From CAZDVK01 sp964508915 (GTDB lineage Bacteria; Pseudomonadota; Alphaproteobacteria; Paracaedibacterales; CAIULA01), in contig CAZDVK010000003.1 in NCBI GenBank assembly GCA_964508915.1, positions 1-64,000 on the forward strand: a DNA stretch of 64,000 nucleotides. The letters run 5' to 3'. Shown here in pieces: positions 62,870-64,000 of this stretch. Numbering within the stretch: position 1 is the stretch's first letter; every line of letters begins with the position of its first letter. A program made the translations under genes and the position numbers. The notes under the pieces are model-generated. The model saw only the letters and a list, made by a program, of their open reading frames with translations, was not told the DNA's origin and made no database searches.

Positions 62870-62991
62870 AAATTGTGTAGGAAACTGTATAAAAAAACAA
62901 CGTGTGATTTTGTCCTAGGAAAATATACATTGAAATAAGCAGTAATGATATTTAAATTACTTTCATTATATTTTGTAAGTTAAAATGCATA

Positions 62992-64000
62992 ATGAAAATA
63001 TTTTTCCCCTTTTTTAACCTTAAAAAAGCAGTTTTTGTGTTCGCTGTGCTGCAGGTTTTTTCATCAAACGGCTATAGTTCAAGCATCGTTAGAGTAAGCA
63101 TCGCTGGGGGAAACAGCACGTGGAATGTAATTCAACAAATTCAATCAAAAATTAGTAGTAATAGTTACCAGGGTACGGCAGACCCTTTAGAAGAGCGGTT
63201 CAAATCTTTGGTTAGAACTGGCGCTTACAAAGCTGATTTAGATAGAGTATCCGATGCTGACTTTCAGACAATCAGTCTAGTTTCTTTTCCGGAACTTATA
63301 GCTTACGCCATCAAAAGGCAGATAAAATTAACATTGACACTTAACATGGAATTGCCTGCTTTTAACTTTGAAAACCTTGATGAATTAAGTGATTCAGAAA
63401 AAAAACAATTCTTCGAAAAATATAGAATGAGGGACGGAAACACCCCCTTGCATAGAATGCAAGGAACTGTAGCAAATGTGAAAAAGCTTGTTGCTTTATT
63501 TGAAAATCACACAGATTTAGCAGGACAGCCTATCCATATGCCTAATTTACTGATGCTAGCAGAAAATAACTGGGGTAGGCCGGCAATAGATAACGTCATG
63601 CTATCGTCCCCACACCAAAACTACCACCTAGAAGAATGTTGGGATGAATTTGAGAAAATGTTTCCAGAGGCCATGTTAAAACTTATGAGAAAAGGGTCAA
63701 TTCTTGTTTTTCATGATAAGAAGCCTCATTGCATGTGCTCACTTTGCGGCGAAGTACAAAGTCGTTATATAAATTTTCGTTTGAATTATACTTGGAGAAC
63801 CACCGCAAACCGCTATGTATATACGACCCCACTTTCTGATGAATTATGGGAAGACCTAAGAGGTTTAGCCAAAAGTGGTAACCTTTATAATGGTATTTTA
63901 GGTCATTCAGGACTTTTTGCTGCTTTTTGTTTCCACGAAATAAAACAAATGAGTTCTTATTTTAGATCTGGCGGTGGAAATGACCTACGTCGTGCACAAC
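62992..64000 (+). CDS. Exported ankyrin-like protein (3' end outside window)
   Basis: 336 codons visible, open to the window edge. Signal peptide to about residue 29 (SNGYSS). A segment DGNTPLHRMQGTVANVKKLV (residues about 146-165) has the ankyrin consensus, with a degenerate second repeat after it (GRPAIDNVM). A CMCSLCGE Cys pair at about residue 247 may bind metal. Exported ankyrin proteins are typical host-interaction candidates in intracellular bacteria. No ribosome site is evident before the ATG. A gap of 122 bases separates it from the cyclase gene. Confidence 0.7.
   Translation, partial: MKIFFPFFNLKKAVFVFAVLQVFSSNGYSSSIVRVSIAGGNSTWNVIQQIQSKISSNSYQGTADPLEERFKSLVRTGAYKADLDRVSDADFQTISLVSFPELIAYAIKRQIKLTLTLNMELPAFNFENLDELSDSEKKQFFEKYRMRDGNTPLHRMQGTVANVKKLVALFENHTDLAGQPIHMPNLLMLAENNWGRPAIDNVMLSSPHQNYHLEECWDEFEKMFPEAMLKLMRKGSILVFHDKKPHCMCSLCGEVQSRYINFRLNYTWRTTANRYVYTTPLSDELWEDLRGLAKSGNLYNGILGHSGLFAAFCFHEIKQMSSYFRSGGGNDLRRAQ

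Overview
The window reads as an alphaproteobacterial chromosome segment, AT-rich by eye. The gene content fits an obligately or facultatively host-associated lineage of the Holosporales/Rickettsiales type: ThyX instead of ThyA, CCA-encoded tRNAs, an alphaproteobacterial-style nuo cluster, lpxK (so lipid A is made), many Sec-exported proteins without relatives I can name, an ankyrin-like exported protein and an HExxH exported protein. The order-level placement is inference; no rRNA is present to settle it.

Region 1 (1-13.5 kb) is accessory DNA. A P4-type tyrosine integrase lies beside tRNA-Ser(CGA), with an AlpA-like regulator, a toprim/RepA-type primase-helicase and two unrecognised proteins, all on the minus strand. 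Further in lies a 2393-residue filamentous-haemagglutinin-like exoprotein with a DUF637-like pretoxin region and a C-terminal DUF2380-like HH nuclease candidate. It is followed by an overlapping-signal immunity-type gene, and then by a start-less second copy of the pretoxin region that runs off the left edge. This is the layout of contact-dependent inhibition loci with orphan toxin modules.

Region 2 (13.6-25.5 kb) is mostly housekeeping: obgE, thyX, a heparinase-fold protein, a SemiSWEET, a cAMP-binding-type protein, two tandem PmtA-like methyltransferases, dapB, hemJ, rho, a thiamine-precursor-type ABC permease plus binding protein without its ATPase, a HAD phosphatase, tRNA-Thr and adenine deaminase.

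Region 3 (25.5-36 kb) holds a composite palindromic repeat, an exported protein of unknown function, a DAACS symporter, a probable 6S RNA, tRNA-Leu, lpxK, a voltage-gated cation channel with an unusual selectivity filter, a membrane protein, radC, a CCA-adding/poly(A) polymerase family gene and recG.

Region 4 (36-46.4 kb) is a complex I operon, nuoE-F-[x1-x2]-G-H-I-J-K-L-M. Two tandem paralogous small membrane proteins sit between nuoF and nuoG, with a fossil of the duplicated nuoG start between them. nuoA-D and nuoN are not in the window.

Region 5 (46.4-64 kb) mixes exported proteins (an acidic protein, a trypsin-fold protease, a coiled-coil protein, an M91-like metallopeptidase, an ankyrin-like protein) with core genes (dciA-like, a giant GltD/PyrK-like flavoprotein, transaldolase, priA, murI). 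It also holds a three-gene set of periplasmic amino-acid-binding protein, divergent DAACS symporter and Cache-HAMP adenylate cyclase. I consider that set the best candidate for an undescribed signalling system here; the cAMP-binding protein at 17.7 kb is a possible downstream partner.
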